Shown piece by piece: positions 28,039 to 37,300 of a stretch of DNA of 46,222 nucleotides (position 1 is its first letter; each line of letters opens with the position of its first letter). The notes beneath the pieces were generated by a model. It was not told the origin of the DNA. It did no database searches and worked only from the letters and a program-made list of their open reading frames with translations. Source of the stretch: Haloferula sp. BvORR071 (GTDB lineage: Bacteria; Verrucomicrobiota; Verrucomicrobiia; Verrucomicrobiales; Akkermansiaceae); contig NZ_BATP01000012.1 of NCBI RefSeq assembly GCF_000739615.1, forward strand, positions 1 through 46,222, read 5' to 3'. A program made the position numbers and the translations under genes.

Positions 28039-29646
28039 TCAATGGGTCGGGATCCGTGAGGCACTGTGTTCGTTGCCGTTCACCTTGGACTTCCTGAAAT
28101 CCACCGTTTGCTTCAGCGGCCGGAAGCGGAACCATGCGAAGTCCGCATGGCCCGAGGCATCGAGCACATCGGTGGTGATGCAATAGAGCCCGACCTTGGC
28201 TCCGATCCACTGTCCAGGGGTGGCTTGGAAGGAGGGACCGAGCTGGTAGAAGCCCGCCTCCGTGCTCACCACGCCGAGGGAGCAAATCCCCCCCTCCGCC
28301 ACCCTCAGCGAGATGGCGGAGGGGGGCCCTTTCAGGGCCAAAACACCCCCCGTTTCGCCCCCTATTACCACCCTCAGTTGGTACTCCCCGCCGAGATGCT
28401 GGACGTCCAGCGCGGCACAGCTTTCCCCGGTCACGACCAATCCTGCGTGCAGCCCGGCGTGCCCCGCGGGCAACTCGATCCGGGTTTCCACCACGAACTC
28501 CGTGGCGGGAAATTTTTGCAAGAGCAGGTTCGGCGCTTTCGCGATCTCACCATTCAGGACGAAGCGCGGTAACAGGCGCAAGTGCCCGGCGTGCTCCGTC
28601 AGATTGAACCAAGAGTCCTCGTGGTTCGAGGTCCATTGCCACTGGAGCCCGAGCGCAGGACTCTCGAATTCATCGCTATCCTGCGGCACCGCGGGGATGT
28701 GCCCATTGAGCAGCGGCTTGCGGTGCTGCAGGACCGGGCGGCCGACCAATTTTTCATCCTGGGCTTCACCAACGAGGGGCCAGTCATCTTCCCAGCGCAC
28801 AGGCTGGAGATGGACCACACGACCGTAGAGTCCCTTGTCCTGAAAGTGCAGGAACCACCAGTCACCGCCGGGAGTATCCACTAGGGCGCCTTGATGCGGC
28901 CCATTGATCGCGGTCCCGCGCTGCGCGAGCACGACCCGTTCTTCATAGGGTCCATGGATGCTGCGCGAGCGGAAGATGGATTGCCAGCCGGTGGCCACGC
29001 CGCCAGCCGGTGCGGAGATGTAGTACCAGCCATGGCGCTTGTGGAGTTTGGGCCCCTCCAAGGCCGGCAGAGATGGATCGATTTCGACGACCACCCGCCC
29101 CTTGCCGAGGGTCCGTGAGCCGTCCGGAGCCATCGGACGAATGTGGAGCTTGTTGCGGATGCCGGCGCGCGAGCCCGCATAGGCATGCGCAAGGTAGGCT
29201 TTGCCATCATCGTCCCAGAAGGGACAGGGATCGATCAGACCCTTGCCCGCGAGCACGAGCTGCGGGGCCGACCACTCGGCAGCCGGATCACTCGCGGTGA
29301 TCACGTAGATGCCCTCGTCCGGAGTCGGGAAGAAGATCCAGAAGCGCCCGGCATGATGGCGCAGTGCGGGTGCCCAGACTCCTTGGCCCGGCTGGACCTC
29401 GCTGTAGCGCGGGTGGGGCAGATTCTTGAGCGCATGATTGATGATGCGCCAGTTCACCAGGTCCCGGGAGTGCAGGATCGGCAGGCCGGGGGTGCAATTG
29501 AAGCTCGATGAAGTCAGGTAGAAATCCGCGCCGACCCGGATCACATCCGGATCCGAGTAATCCGCATGCAGCACGGGATTACGGAAGGTCCCGTCGCCCT
29601 GATCAGGTACCCAAGGGTAGGAATGTGAATGGCCGGCTTGGCTCAT
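28039..29646 (-). CDS. Glycoside hydrolase family 43 (five-bladed propeller plus C-terminal beta-sandwich)
   Basis: A 535-residue GH43 protein. The propeller begins F-R-N-P-V-L-H-A-D-Y-S-D-P-D-V-I-R (about 20-36), which carries the general base aspartate; D-P-C-P-F-W-D-D-D-G (about 137-146) fits the second conserved aspartate and A-L-E-G-P-K-L (about 191-197) the catalytic glutamate. The C-terminal 200 residues form a concanavalin-like domain usual in subfamilies 10-12. Likely activity is arabinofuranosidase, xylosidase or exo-galactanase on pectin side chains; the subfamily cannot be settled by eye. It has no signal peptide, unlike most enzymes here, so it should act on imported oligosaccharides. 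ATG overlaps the exuT stop by 4 bases. Confidence 0.88.
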   Translation of the reverse strand: MSQAGHSHSYPWVPDQGDGTFRNPVLHADYSDPDVIRVGADFYLTSSSFNCTPGLPILHSRDLVNWRIINHALKNLPHPRYSEVQPGQGVWAPALRHHAGRFWIFFPTPDEGIYVITASDPAAEWSAPQLVLAGKGLIDPCPFWDDDGKAYLAHAYAGSRAGIRNKLHIRPMAPDGSRTLGKGRVVVEIDPSLPALEGPKLHKRHGWYYISAPAGGVATGWQSIFRSRSIHGPYEERVVLAQRGTAINGPHQGALVDTPGGDWWFLHFQDKGLYGRVVHLQPVRWEDDWPLVGEAQDEKLVGRPVLQHRKPLLNGHIPAVPQDSDEFESPALGLQWQWTSNHEDSWFNLTEHAGHLRLLPRFVLNGEIAKAPNLLLQKFPATEFVVETRIELPAGHAGLHAGLVVTGESCAALDVQHLGGEYQLRVVIGGETGGVLALKGPPSAISLRVAEGGICSLGVVSTEAGFYQLGPSFQATPGQWIGAKVGLYCITTDVLDASGHADFAWFRFRPLKQTVDFRKSKVNGNEHSASRIPTH

Positions 29647-31052
29647 GGTGATTCGGTCAGCGGTTGGGAGACCGGCAGCAGCCGCTCCTCCCGTTGGATT
29701 CTCGGGACGAGGAGCTGGAGGATTCCCAGCGAGAGCAGATACATCAGCGAGAAGTAGGCGAAGACCCAGACATAGCTGCCGGTCTTCTGGACGATCTGGC
29801 CGGTGAACTCATTGACGAAACCGCCGGTAAAGTAAGCGACAAAGCCGCCGAAGCCGATGACCGAGCTGATCGCCTGCTTCGGCATGGTATCAGAAACCAC
29901 GCTGTAGAAATTGGCCGACCAGCCTTGGTGAGCGGAGCCAGCAAGGCCGACGATCAGCACGGCCATCCAGACACTTCCGGCGAAGGGCGCCAGGAAGACC
30001 GGTACCACGCAGAGCGCACAGACCAGCAGGGTCGTCTTGCGGGCGCGGTTCACGTCCCAGCCCTTGCCAATCAGGCGTGCGGCCAGCCAGCCGCCCATCA
30101 CACCGCCTACGGCAGCAAGCGCGAAGAAGGCACCCGTCCACGCTCCCGTGGCCTGCAGGCTCAGGTTGAATCTCTTGCCGAGGAAGTCCGGCAGGAAGGA
30201 CTGATAGAAGCCCCATGCCGGACCCGCGAAGACGCTCGCGAGGATGTAAGCCCAGACCGCGCGGAACTTCAGCAGGGAGAGCCAAGGCACCCGCGCGGCT
30301 CTCTCCGCCACCGCCGGTTGACCGCTGCGAATGTAGCCGAGTTCCGCGGCACCGACCTTTTTGTGGTCGTCGGGCTCATCGTAAAAGAACCACCAGCCGA
30401 CGAGCCAAAGCAGGCCCGTGCCACCGGTCATATAGAAGGTCGAGGCCCAGCCGATGTTGGAGAACATCCAAGGCACGGCAATCGGACAGAGGATCGCGCC
30501 GACATTGGTGCCCGCATTGAACCAGCCAGTGGCAAGCGCGCGCTCCTTCACCGGGAACCACTCGGCCACCACCTTGATCGCGCCCGGGAAGTTGCCGCCT
30601 TCGGTGAGACCCAGCGCGATGCGCGCGAACATGAAGCCGGCGGCCGTCATCGGCATGACCAGAGTCGCCAGGCCGAAGCCGCCTTCAGCCAGGGAGAACC
30701 AAGGATAGCGGATGCGGAACTCAGCGGTGAGATCAAGGTGGCTGCAGAGCCCGTGTGCCATCGCGGCCAAGCTCCAAAGAAACACAAAGATCGGTAGACC
30801 GCGCTTCACGCCGAGACGATCAATCACCCGCCCGCCGAAGAGGTAGCCGAAGGCGTAAGCAAAGGAGAAGGCGGCTGCGATGTGTCCGTAGTCGGCGTCG
30901 CTCCAGCCCAACTCCTGGCTCAACGGCTTCTTCAGGATGCCGATCACCAAGCGGTCGATGTAATTGACGGCGACGGAGAAGAAGAGTAAGGCGCAGATCA
31001 CCCAACGGGTGTTCCCGGGAGTACGGTCGGCGTTTGGTGAGGAGTCGCTCAT
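29643..31052 (-). CDS. exuT: MFS hexuronate transporter, ExuT-like (anion:cation symporter family)
   Basis: A 469-residue inner-membrane transporter with about 12 hydrophobic segments, of the ACS family that takes up galacturonate and glucuronate with protons. Seen: R-W-V-I-C-A-L-L-F-F-S-V-A-V-N-Y-I-D-R at the first helix, the MFS loop motif G-G-R-V-I-D-R-L-G-V-K-R, and R-I-A-L-G-L-T-E-G-G-N-F-P-G-A, a hallmark of ExuT-type proteins. It is about 40 residues longer than E. coli ExuT, partly from an insertion after the third helix. Its ATG overlaps the GH28 stop and its stop overlaps the GH43 start, each by 4 bases, making it the import step of the operon. Confidence 0.92.
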   Translation of the reverse strand: MSDSSPNADRTPGNTRWVICALLFFSVAVNYIDRLVIGILKKPLSQELGWSDADYGHIAAAFSFAYAFGYLFGGRVIDRLGVKRGLPIFVFLWSLAAMAHGLCSHLDLTAEFRIRYPWFSLAEGGFGLATLVMPMTAAGFMFARIALGLTEGGNFPGAIKVVAEWFPVKERALATGWFNAGTNVGAILCPIAVPWMFSNIGWASTFYMTGGTGLLWLVGWWFFYDEPDDHKKVGAAELGYIRSGQPAVAERAARVPWLSLLKFRAVWAYILASVFAGPAWGFYQSFLPDFLGKRFNLSLQATGAWTGAFFALAAVGGVMGGWLAARLIGKGWDVNRARKTTLLVCALCVVPVFLAPFAGSVWMAVLIVGLAGSAHQGWSANFYSVVSDTMPKQAISSVIGFGGFVAYFTGGFVNEFTGQIVQKTGSYVWVFAYFSLMYLLSLGILQLLVPRIQREERLLPVSQPLTESP

Positions 31053-32359
31053 TGGAATTTTACGGACTGTTCGTCCAATTCATCTCCGATCAGTCCTTGG
31101 ATTTCAGCATCGAAATGACGGAGTGCCGGTCCCGAGGCCGGGTGGATCTCCACATCGGCGAAGGATATGCCCCTGCCGTGGAAAACCAGGGCACCCGCCG
31201 CCGCGGAAATCCTGACATGCTTCAGGCTCAAGTCGCGGACCGGTGCATCCGGGAGACCCCAGACGATGATCGAGTTCTTCGAGTCGGTGGCCGTGAGGTT
31301 TTCGATCGAGATATCGCGCCAGACGGGATTCAAGCGGGCACCCTCCGTGGAGAGATCGCGGGAGGGATGATCCGGCGGCTTGGGGTAGTAGCTGGTGATG
31401 GATACCGGGAAGCGCACCTTGTTCATGGTGAGGTTCCGGTAGCGGATGTTTTCGACCACACCGCCCCGGTCCCGAGAGGCCTTCATGCGGATGCCCGAAG
31501 TGGTGCCATCAAAGCGGATGTTCTCCGCGCTCACATTCCGCACGCCGCCGGAGGTGTAGCTGCCGATCGAGAGGCCATGGCCGAAGCCGAGGACGCAATC
31601 GCGGATCGTGACGTTCTCCACTTCCGGCACACCGGGCTTCTTCGAAGCGCTGCAGAGGAGGACGATGTTGTCGTCCCCGGTGCTGATGTTGCAGTCGCGG
31701 ATCAGAACGTTCCGGACGCCATTGAGATTGAGGGCGTCGGTGTTCGGCGAATCATCCGGCGCGATCGCCTTGATGCCGTGGATCAGGAGCTCCTTGCAGT
31801 CCCGGAGCGAGTAGTGGGTGTTCGGTGGGTTGAGGGTGGTGATTCCGGCGATCTCCACCCGCTCGCAGCCTTGGAGGGCGATCAACTGGGGGCGACGCGG
31901 CGCGTCCTTGCCGCCTTGTGCCTTCTCGGCCCGGAAGACCTTCCACCAGCGCTCGCCTTGACCATCGATCGTCCCCTCCCCGCTGAGGCGGACGTCGTGG
32001 GCATCGCGGGCGGAGATGAAAGGAGGCCGGGCCTTCGCGCCTGCCGGGAAGTCTTCCTCCCGATCGCTCATGAGCAGGACCGCGCCCTTCGCGAGATGGA
32101 GCTCGGTATTGCTGCCGAGCACGAGGGGGCCGCTAAGAAAGCGTCCCTCCGGAATGATCACGCAGCCACCACCGGCATCGCTGGCAGCGTCCATGGCCTT
32201 CTGAATCGCGGCGGTGGCCAGTCCCGATGGGACTGAAACGACGCGGATCTCGCGCTGTGGAATTTGCGGCTCCCGAATGAGTTGGGCCGACTCGGCTGTT
32301 AGCAGACCCGGCGACATCAGCGCGGCCAAGGTGGCGGCATGGAGGAGGCGAGTCATCAT
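31049..32359 (-). CDS. Secreted GH28 polygalacturonase, first gene of the uronate operon
   Basis: A 436-residue GH28 enzyme. Residues 1-22 form a signal peptide starting M-M-T-R-L-L-H-A-A, nearly the same as in the GH28 at 5652. Motifs: S-P-N-T-D-A-L-N-L (about 204-212), G-D-D-N (228-231), G-H-G (260-262) and R-M-K (291-293). The usual N-T-D-G-x-D reads N-T-D-A-L-N here; the first, catalytic aspartate is kept and the last is asparagine, which may mark an exo-acting or oligosaccharide-specific subgroup. It leads the overlapping series exuT, GH43, uxaC, esterase. No Shine-Dalgarno is visible, a strong hairpin (32377-32425) sits just before the start, and the regulon box is unusually far upstream (about 270 bases). 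Confidence 0.88.
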   Translation of the reverse strand: MMTRLLHAATLAALMSPGLLTAESAQLIREPQIPQREIRVVSVPSGLATAAIQKAMDAASDAGGGCVIIPEGRFLSGPLVLGSNTELHLAKGAVLLMSDREEDFPAGAKARPPFISARDAHDVRLSGEGTIDGQGERWWKVFRAEKAQGGKDAPRRPQLIALQGCERVEIAGITTLNPPNTHYSLRDCKELLIHGIKAIAPDDSPNTDALNLNGVRNVLIRDCNISTGDDNIVLLCSASKKPGVPEVENVTIRDCVLGFGHGLSIGSYTSGGVRNVSAENIRFDGTTSGIRMKASRDRGGVVENIRYRNLTMNKVRFPVSITSYYPKPPDHPSRDLSTEGARLNPVWRDISIENLTATDSKNSIIVWGLPDAPVRDLSLKHVRISAAAGALVFHGRGISFADVEIHPASGPALRHFDAEIQGLIGDELDEQSVKFQ

Positions 32360-32376
32360 CGTGGAGAGAGATCATA

Positions 32377-32425
32377 GCCGGAGGCGGCTCCCCCGTTGCC
32401 GGGAGAAAACCCTGCCGCCTCCGGC
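32377..32425 (-). promoter_or_regulatory. Large stem-loop in the leader of the uronate operon
   Basis: GCCGGAGGCGGC (32377-32388) and its exact complement (32414-32425) form a 12-bp outer stem. An inner TCCC/GGGA pair lies in the 25-base loop. On the transcript the stem ends about 18 bases before the ATG of the GH28 gene, so it could limit ribosome access, act as an attenuator or protect the 5' end. A similar CCCTGCCGCCT stem occurs after the gene at 34396. Confidence 0.45.
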
Positions 32426-32632
32426 ATATTGCCCTCGCTGGTGCTAACCCGATAGACACCAGAGGAAAGGAACCAGGGACCGCTCCGCGGGGTCCCGGAA
32501 AGTCGATTGATGAACAGACAGCTTGAATGATTCATGATGGCCGCGTGGGTGGGTTTCCGGTCCGCGGAGAGGACTGTTGGCCGTGCGGTTGCCCCGAGGG
32601 CACCGAATGAGATACAGAGCCCGGCGCGGCGC

Positions 32633-32664
32633 GTAAACGGACCCATTCTGCAAAAGGGATTGAA
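32633..32664 (-). promoter_or_regulatory. Pectin-regulon box 6 with -10 (uronate operon)
   Basis: Minus strand: TTCAA, 5 bases, exact TTTGCAGAA, 8 bases, TTTAC followed by GC. It points to the operon starting at 32359, with a leader of about 270 bases. It is also 125 bases upstream of the divergent regulator gene and could influence both. Confidence 0.7.
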
Positions 32665-32789
32665 AAAACGGCAGAGGCAGGGATCCGCCCCAACCCAATC
32701 TGCTTCTGCACAATTCCACGGAAGGGATTCCGAATTCTGCATTTACAAGACCGTGGCGGCGGAGAACTCTCCGATACCCCAAGAAACCC

Positions 32790-33971
32790 ATGAAGAGGCA
32801 GAAGAGCGTGCTGCTGGCACTCGGCTGGCATGACCACCGGCTACTCACTGGCATCGCCGCGTACGCGGCCGAGCACAACTGGCACATCTCCGCGGCAAGC
32901 ATCACCAAAGAACTGGTGATCCCGTGGGGATGGAATGGCGATGGCGTGCTCGCCTGGCTGGCTGGCAACGATGAGCTTTGTGAGTTCGTGCTCGGGCTCA
33001 AGAAGCCGACGGTGGACTTCAGCTTGCGGCGCGCAAACCTGCCCTTCACCCATGTGGTGCAGGATCATGCCGAGTGCTCGCGGCTGGCCGCGGATCACTT
33101 CGTCCGCCGCGGCTTCAAGAATTTCCTCTTCTATAGCGACTCCGCGAATTGGACCTTCGAGGAGCGCGGCAATGGCTTTGTGAAGGCAGTGGCGGCGCAG
33201 GGCCACGACTGCACCTGGATCAAGTGGCACACGCACAAGTCCTATCGCAAGGGCCGCGGTGAATGGACCGGACGCCGAGCCTGGCTCGCGGAGAAGATCG
33301 CGCAGGCAAAGAAGCCGCTGGCCGTCTTCGCAGCGAATGGAACCCTGGCGGTGGAGATCCAGGAGGTGTGCGATCTCTCGGGTATCGCGGTGCCACAGGA
33401 AGTATCGATCATCGGGATTGAAGACGACCTGCTGCTGCCACAATCGACGCAGCGGCCGATTACCGCGGTGGATCCGGACTTTGAGAACCTGGGCTACCAG
33501 GGGGCCGCGTGGCTCGACCGCATGATGAATGGCGCGAAGCTGGATCCGACGCCGATCCGGATTCCCCCAACGCGGATCATCGCGCGGCAGAGCACCGATA
33601 TTACGGCGGTGAGCCATCCCGGTCTGGCGAAGGCACTGCGCTACATCGCCAGTCACTTCAGCGAGGATATCGACATCGACACGGTGGCAAGAGCGGCCGG
33701 CATCTCGAGGAGAGGGCTGCACCAGGCTTTCATCGAGCATCTGGGGCTGACGCCGGGAGAGCACATTCGCTCGACCCGGATCGAGCATGCGAAGCATTTG
33801 CTAAGCGAGTCCGGCAACAAGGTGGAGTCGGTGGCGATGCTGTGCGGTTACCAGAGCGTGAATAGTTTCTTCATCGCCTTCAAACAAGCCTGCGGGATTC
33901 CGCCGGGTGAGTTCCGGAAGCAGGCGACGATTGGCAGGCCGCTGGCGAATGGCGCCGCGGCGCGGAACTAA
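32790..33971 (+). CDS. XylR-type transcriptional regulator (LacI-like sugar-binding domain plus AraC HTH)
   Basis: A 393-residue regulator. Residues about 1-280 are a periplasmic-binding-protein-like sensor of the LacI/XylR kind (G-I-A-A-Y-A near the start, G-I-E-D-D near 210), without the N-terminal LacI helix-turn-helix. Residues about 285-385 are an AraC/XylS double HTH (I-D-T-V-A-R-A-A-G-I-S-R-R-G-L-H-Q-A-F and V-A-M-L-C-G-Y-Q-S-V-N-S-F-F-I-A-F-K). This layout matches E. coli XylR. It is the only sugar-sensing regulator in the window and is divergent from the uronate operon, so it is the best candidate for binding the regulon boxes, with galacturonate or a derivative as ligand. Activator or repressor cannot be decided from sequence. 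Confidence 0.88.
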   Translation: MKRQKSVLLALGWHDHRLLTGIAAYAAEHNWHISAASITKELVIPWGWNGDGVLAWLAGNDELCEFVLGLKKPTVDFSLRRANLPFTHVVQDHAECSRLAADHFVRRGFKNFLFYSDSANWTFEERGNGFVKAVAAQGHDCTWIKWHTHKSYRKGRGEWTGRRAWLAEKIAQAKKPLAVFAANGTLAVEIQEVCDLSGIAVPQEVSIIGIEDDLLLPQSTQRPITAVDPDFENLGYQGAAWLDRMMNGAKLDPTPIRIPPTRIIARQSTDITAVSHPGLAKALRYIASHFSEDIDIDTVARAAGISRRGLHQAFIEHLGLTPGEHIRSTRIEHAKHLLSESGNKVESVAMLCGYQSVNSFFIAFKQACGIPPGEFRKQATIGRPLANGAAARN

Positions 33972-34043
33972 AGTTCAAATACGGTTGTCGTCACATCGCG
34001 GAGAGGAAGATTGAGGGGCCGAAGTTGAGCGTGTCCGAAGCCT

Positions 34044-34263
34044 GACCTTTCGGAAAAGGTCCCTGCCTTCGCCTGGTGCGCGCCGCCGGGGCAGACCCGG
34101 GTGCTATACTTGGCGAGACCAGAGTCGCCCGGCGCTTAATGGCAACAGGGTTGCCTGCCGAAAGCAGCAAGAGGCTTGCCGCCGGCCAAGGCAGCGGTGT
34201 TGCGGGATCCAGGAGGAACCTCTTATCCACTAGGTTTACCGTAGTTCCGCCCAAGGCCGGCGG
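34044..34263. ncRNA. Candidate structured RNA of unknown class
   Basis: Consecutive short inverted repeats fill 220 bases: GACCTTT/AAAGGTC with a CGGA loop (34044-34061), CCGGG/CCCGG (34086-34100), GGCGA/TCGCC (34112-34129), GGCAAC/GTTGCC (34141-34155), CTGC/GCAG (34155-34167), GAGG/CCTC (34213-34222) and CCGCC/GGCGG (34247-34263). I could not match it to SRP RNA, RNase P, tmRNA, 6S RNA or common riboswitches. The strand is unknown. High G+C makes chance pairing likely, so this is only a candidate. The first hairpin may simply be the end of the regulator transcript. Confidence 0.25.
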
Positions 34264-34273
34264 ATACCCAAAA

Positions 34274-34305
34274 TTCAAGCCGATTTGCAGAACGGGGCGA
34301 TTTAC
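34274..34305 (+). promoter_or_regulatory. Pectin-regulon box 7 with -10 (upstream of malectin-PATR gene)
   Basis: Plus strand: exact TTCAA (34274-34278), 5 bases, exact TTTGCAGAA (34284-34292), 8 bases, TTTAC (34301-34305). It ends 90 bases before the ATG at 34396. It excludes an in-frame start at 34285, which would lie inside the box. Confidence 0.72.
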
Positions 34306-34395
34306 CGGCAAGCCGCTGTCGGAGTTAGATCGAAGCTGAGCCAAGCGGACCAAGCCGCAGTTGCTCTGATCCCCGAACAAACCCAACCCATCCCG

Positions 34396-37300
34396 ATGAA
34401 ACCTCATACCTCGCCCGGGATTGCGGGCCTCCCCCTCCGTGGAGCATCCCCCATTCGCACCCAAGTCGCGCCGCTTCATGCGGGCATCCCGTCCCGCCGG
34501 GCTTCCATCATGGCGATCGGCGGAGCGATTGTCTTGAGCGCAACCGCCGTTGCGGGCACCGCCACCTGGACCGGCGGAGCTGATCCGACCGCCAATTGGT
34601 CGGAGGCCGGCAACTGGAGCAGCGCGCCGCTCACCGGCGACGATCTGGTATTTTCAGGTTCGGCCGGGTTGCTGAACACGAACGATCTTTCCACGGCCAA
34701 CGGCGGCAGCTTGCTGGTCAACAGCATCACCTTCGACGCCACAGCAGGCGAAGCCTTCGACATCAGCGGCACCCCGATCCTATTCACCGGCAAAACGATC
34801 ACCAACAACTCGCTGTTCCGGCAGTCCCTGAATCTCCGTCTTCAGGAGACAGGCACCGGCATGATCGCGGCTGGCTCCGGAGACCTTTATCTTGCCGGAC
34901 TGGAGACCAACAGCTTCAGCCATGTGTATACCAAGAACGGCTCCGGGCTGGTGGAAGTGGACGGCACCTACAGCACAGTCGACGGTTCCCCGGGCGCGCC
35001 ATTCCAGCTCACGGTGAACGGTGGCACGCTCGATTGGGCAGGCGGGATCTTCGGCACGGTCAATATCAACACCGGTGCCACCCTGATCTCCAGCAACGCC
35101 AACTGGCACTACAACACCACCTGCAAGCTCAACAGCTCGACCTCCACGCTGGGCTTCACGATCAACACCGGGCTCGGCGAACTGGATGCAGTGGCGGGCA
35201 GCGTGATCAAGAGCATGGCCAGCGGCGGGACCACGGTAGTCGACTTCAACCAGGACGCGACCCGGGTGAACGATATCGCCGGCAATCTGGTGGATGGCGA
35301 TAGCGGAGGGCGACTGGGAATCCTGCTGGGTTCGAACACGGGCAGCCCGCTGGTGAACCTCTCCGGGCAGAACACCTACACCGGCAATACCGAGCTCAGG
35401 ACCGCAGGGTCGGTCCTGAATCTACTCAATGGCGGCAAGCTCAGCTTCAAGATCGAGGAGGGCGGTGTCAGCAACAGGATCTTCGGACCCGGCCTGCCTA
35501 CGCTGGACGGCGCATTCGCGATCGACCTGAGCGCGGCTGGCACGCCTGTATCCGGCAACAAGTGGACGCTGGTGCAGTCGCCGCGCGCGACCTACGGCAC
35601 GAACTTCGCGGTGACCGATTTCACCGAGATCCAGCCGGGGGTCTGGAAGCGCGTGGTCGGACCGGACAGCTGGTATTTCACCGAAGTCAGCGGCAAACTC
35701 GGCTTCGGCGTGCTGCCGGAATCGGTGTGGAAAGGCGAGGGCGGCGGGAACTGGAGCGCAGCTGGCAGCTGGACTTCCGGAGCCGCACCCGTGAGCGGTG
35801 ATCTCCCAACCTTCACCGGTGCCAATGTCAGCAATAGCAACGATCTGGCGACGGGCTGGGATACGGTGAACAACACGACTGGAGCGGTGGTTCTGGAGGG
35901 TCTGCGCTTCGACGCTGCCGCTACCTCCTTCAACCTCGCGGGGAACGAGATCTACCTCGACGGCAAAACGATCGAGAATCTCTCGGCAAACCCGCAGACC
36001 ATCAGCGCCGGGATCGCGGCTGGCACCGCCGGCCTCAGCGTGGCGACCGCTGCGGGCAATCTGACTCTGAGCGGAGCGCTGAACAACTATGCCGCGGCCA
36101 ACCGGGCCCTGAACAAGACCGGCAGCGGGACCCTGGTGCTCAATGGCACCCAGAACGAAAGCTGGGCCCTCAATGTGAACGCCGGGACGATGCAGGTCTT
36201 CAATCCGAACAACGGGACCAAGACGATCGGCTCCGGTGGCAATGTGGCGGCCGGTGCCACGCTGCGCACCGAAACCGATGACGCGATCTCGGCAAATGGC
36301 ATCGTGGCGGTGAGCGGCACCTTTGACATGGCCGGTAGCGGTGAAGCGCTGGGCGCGGTGACCGGCAGCGGCGTGGTGACGAACCACGGGGCAGGCGGCG
36401 GCACCGCGCTGCTTTCCTTCCAACGGAACAACACGATCTGGGACGGGGTGATCCGCAACGGCGGGAATACCACCGCGGTGGCCTTCACCGGGACCACCAC
36501 CGGGAGTGACAGCGTGACCTTCAACGGAGCCAACATCTACACTGGCAATACCACGGTGGGAGCGAATGCCTCATTCACGCTCTCCAACACCGGCTCGCTG
36601 CTCTTCGCGCCGGGGGCGAATGGCGTGAGCGGCAAGGTCACCGGTGACCAAACGGCGGGGACCGGCTTCGTGAAGCTGGATGGCAAGCTGAAGCTCAACC
36701 TAACAGGCGCGAATGCCACCAATGGCAATGCCTGGACCCTAGTGGATACCAGCACCCTGACCGAGACCTACGGCAGCACCTTCGCGGTCTCGGACACGGC
36801 AGTGGTCCAGCCGGTGGGATACAAGATCAATGGCGGCAACAATACGGTCGGCTCCTTCGCGGCCTCGACGGGCTATGTGACGCCAACGCCGACCCATTTC
36901 GCGACCGGCAGTACGATCGACGTGACGGCGGTGACCGATCCCGCGCCGCAAGGAGTCTACCAGACGGAATACTACACGACGGGAACCATGACCTACACCT
37001 TCACCGGCCTGGAGGCGGGGAACAACTACCGGATCCGCCTGCACTTCGCCGAGCTCTACCAGACGGCGGTGAACAAGCGGAAGTTCGACGTGCTGATCAA
37101 TGGCGCGCTGGTACTGGACGACTACGATATCTTCGCAGTGACCGGAGCAAGGTACAAGGCGGTGGTGGAGGAGCGAACGGTGCCGGCCAACAGCAGCGGG
37201 GTGATCACGATCGCCTTCGCGAAGGGCCCGGTGGACAATGCCAAGATCAACGGCATCGAGATCATCGACAACCGGCCCGCTTCCACCTTCTCCGACTTCA

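Larger units (their letters stand above)
32360..32789. other. Intergenic control region between the uronate operon and the XylR-like regulator
   Basis: There are 430 bases without a credible gene between divergent units. It holds a stable hairpin next to the operon start (32377-32425), regulon box 6 (32633-32664) and two further CTGCA-containing boxes, TTCTGCACAA (32704-32713) and ATTCTGCATT (32735-32744), closer to the regulator gene. Several short minus-strand frames exist but have no family features or consistent start. Confidence 0.6.
33972..34395. other. Intergenic region between the regulator and the malectin-PATR gene
   Basis: There are 424 bases without a convincing protein gene. A frame on the minus strand (33991-34479) has no family features and overlaps the promoter of the next gene, so I rejected it. 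The region contains a hairpin after the regulator (34044-34061), a run of short hairpins up to 34263, and regulon box 7. Confidence 0.6.

Noticed and set aside
32444..33049. Minus-strand frame across the regulator's 5' end and promoter
   Set aside because: It overlaps a well-supported regulator gene and box 6; no domain is visible.
34044..34263. SRP RNA, tmRNA, RNase P RNA or a cobalamin/FMN/TPP riboswitch
   Set aside because: None of the conserved core sequences of these RNAs could be found on either strand; kept only as an unclassified candidate.
33991..34479. Minus-strand frame of 162 residues between regulator and malectin-PATR gene
   Set aside because: It overlaps regulon box 7 and the start of the next gene, has no family features and no plausible promoter.
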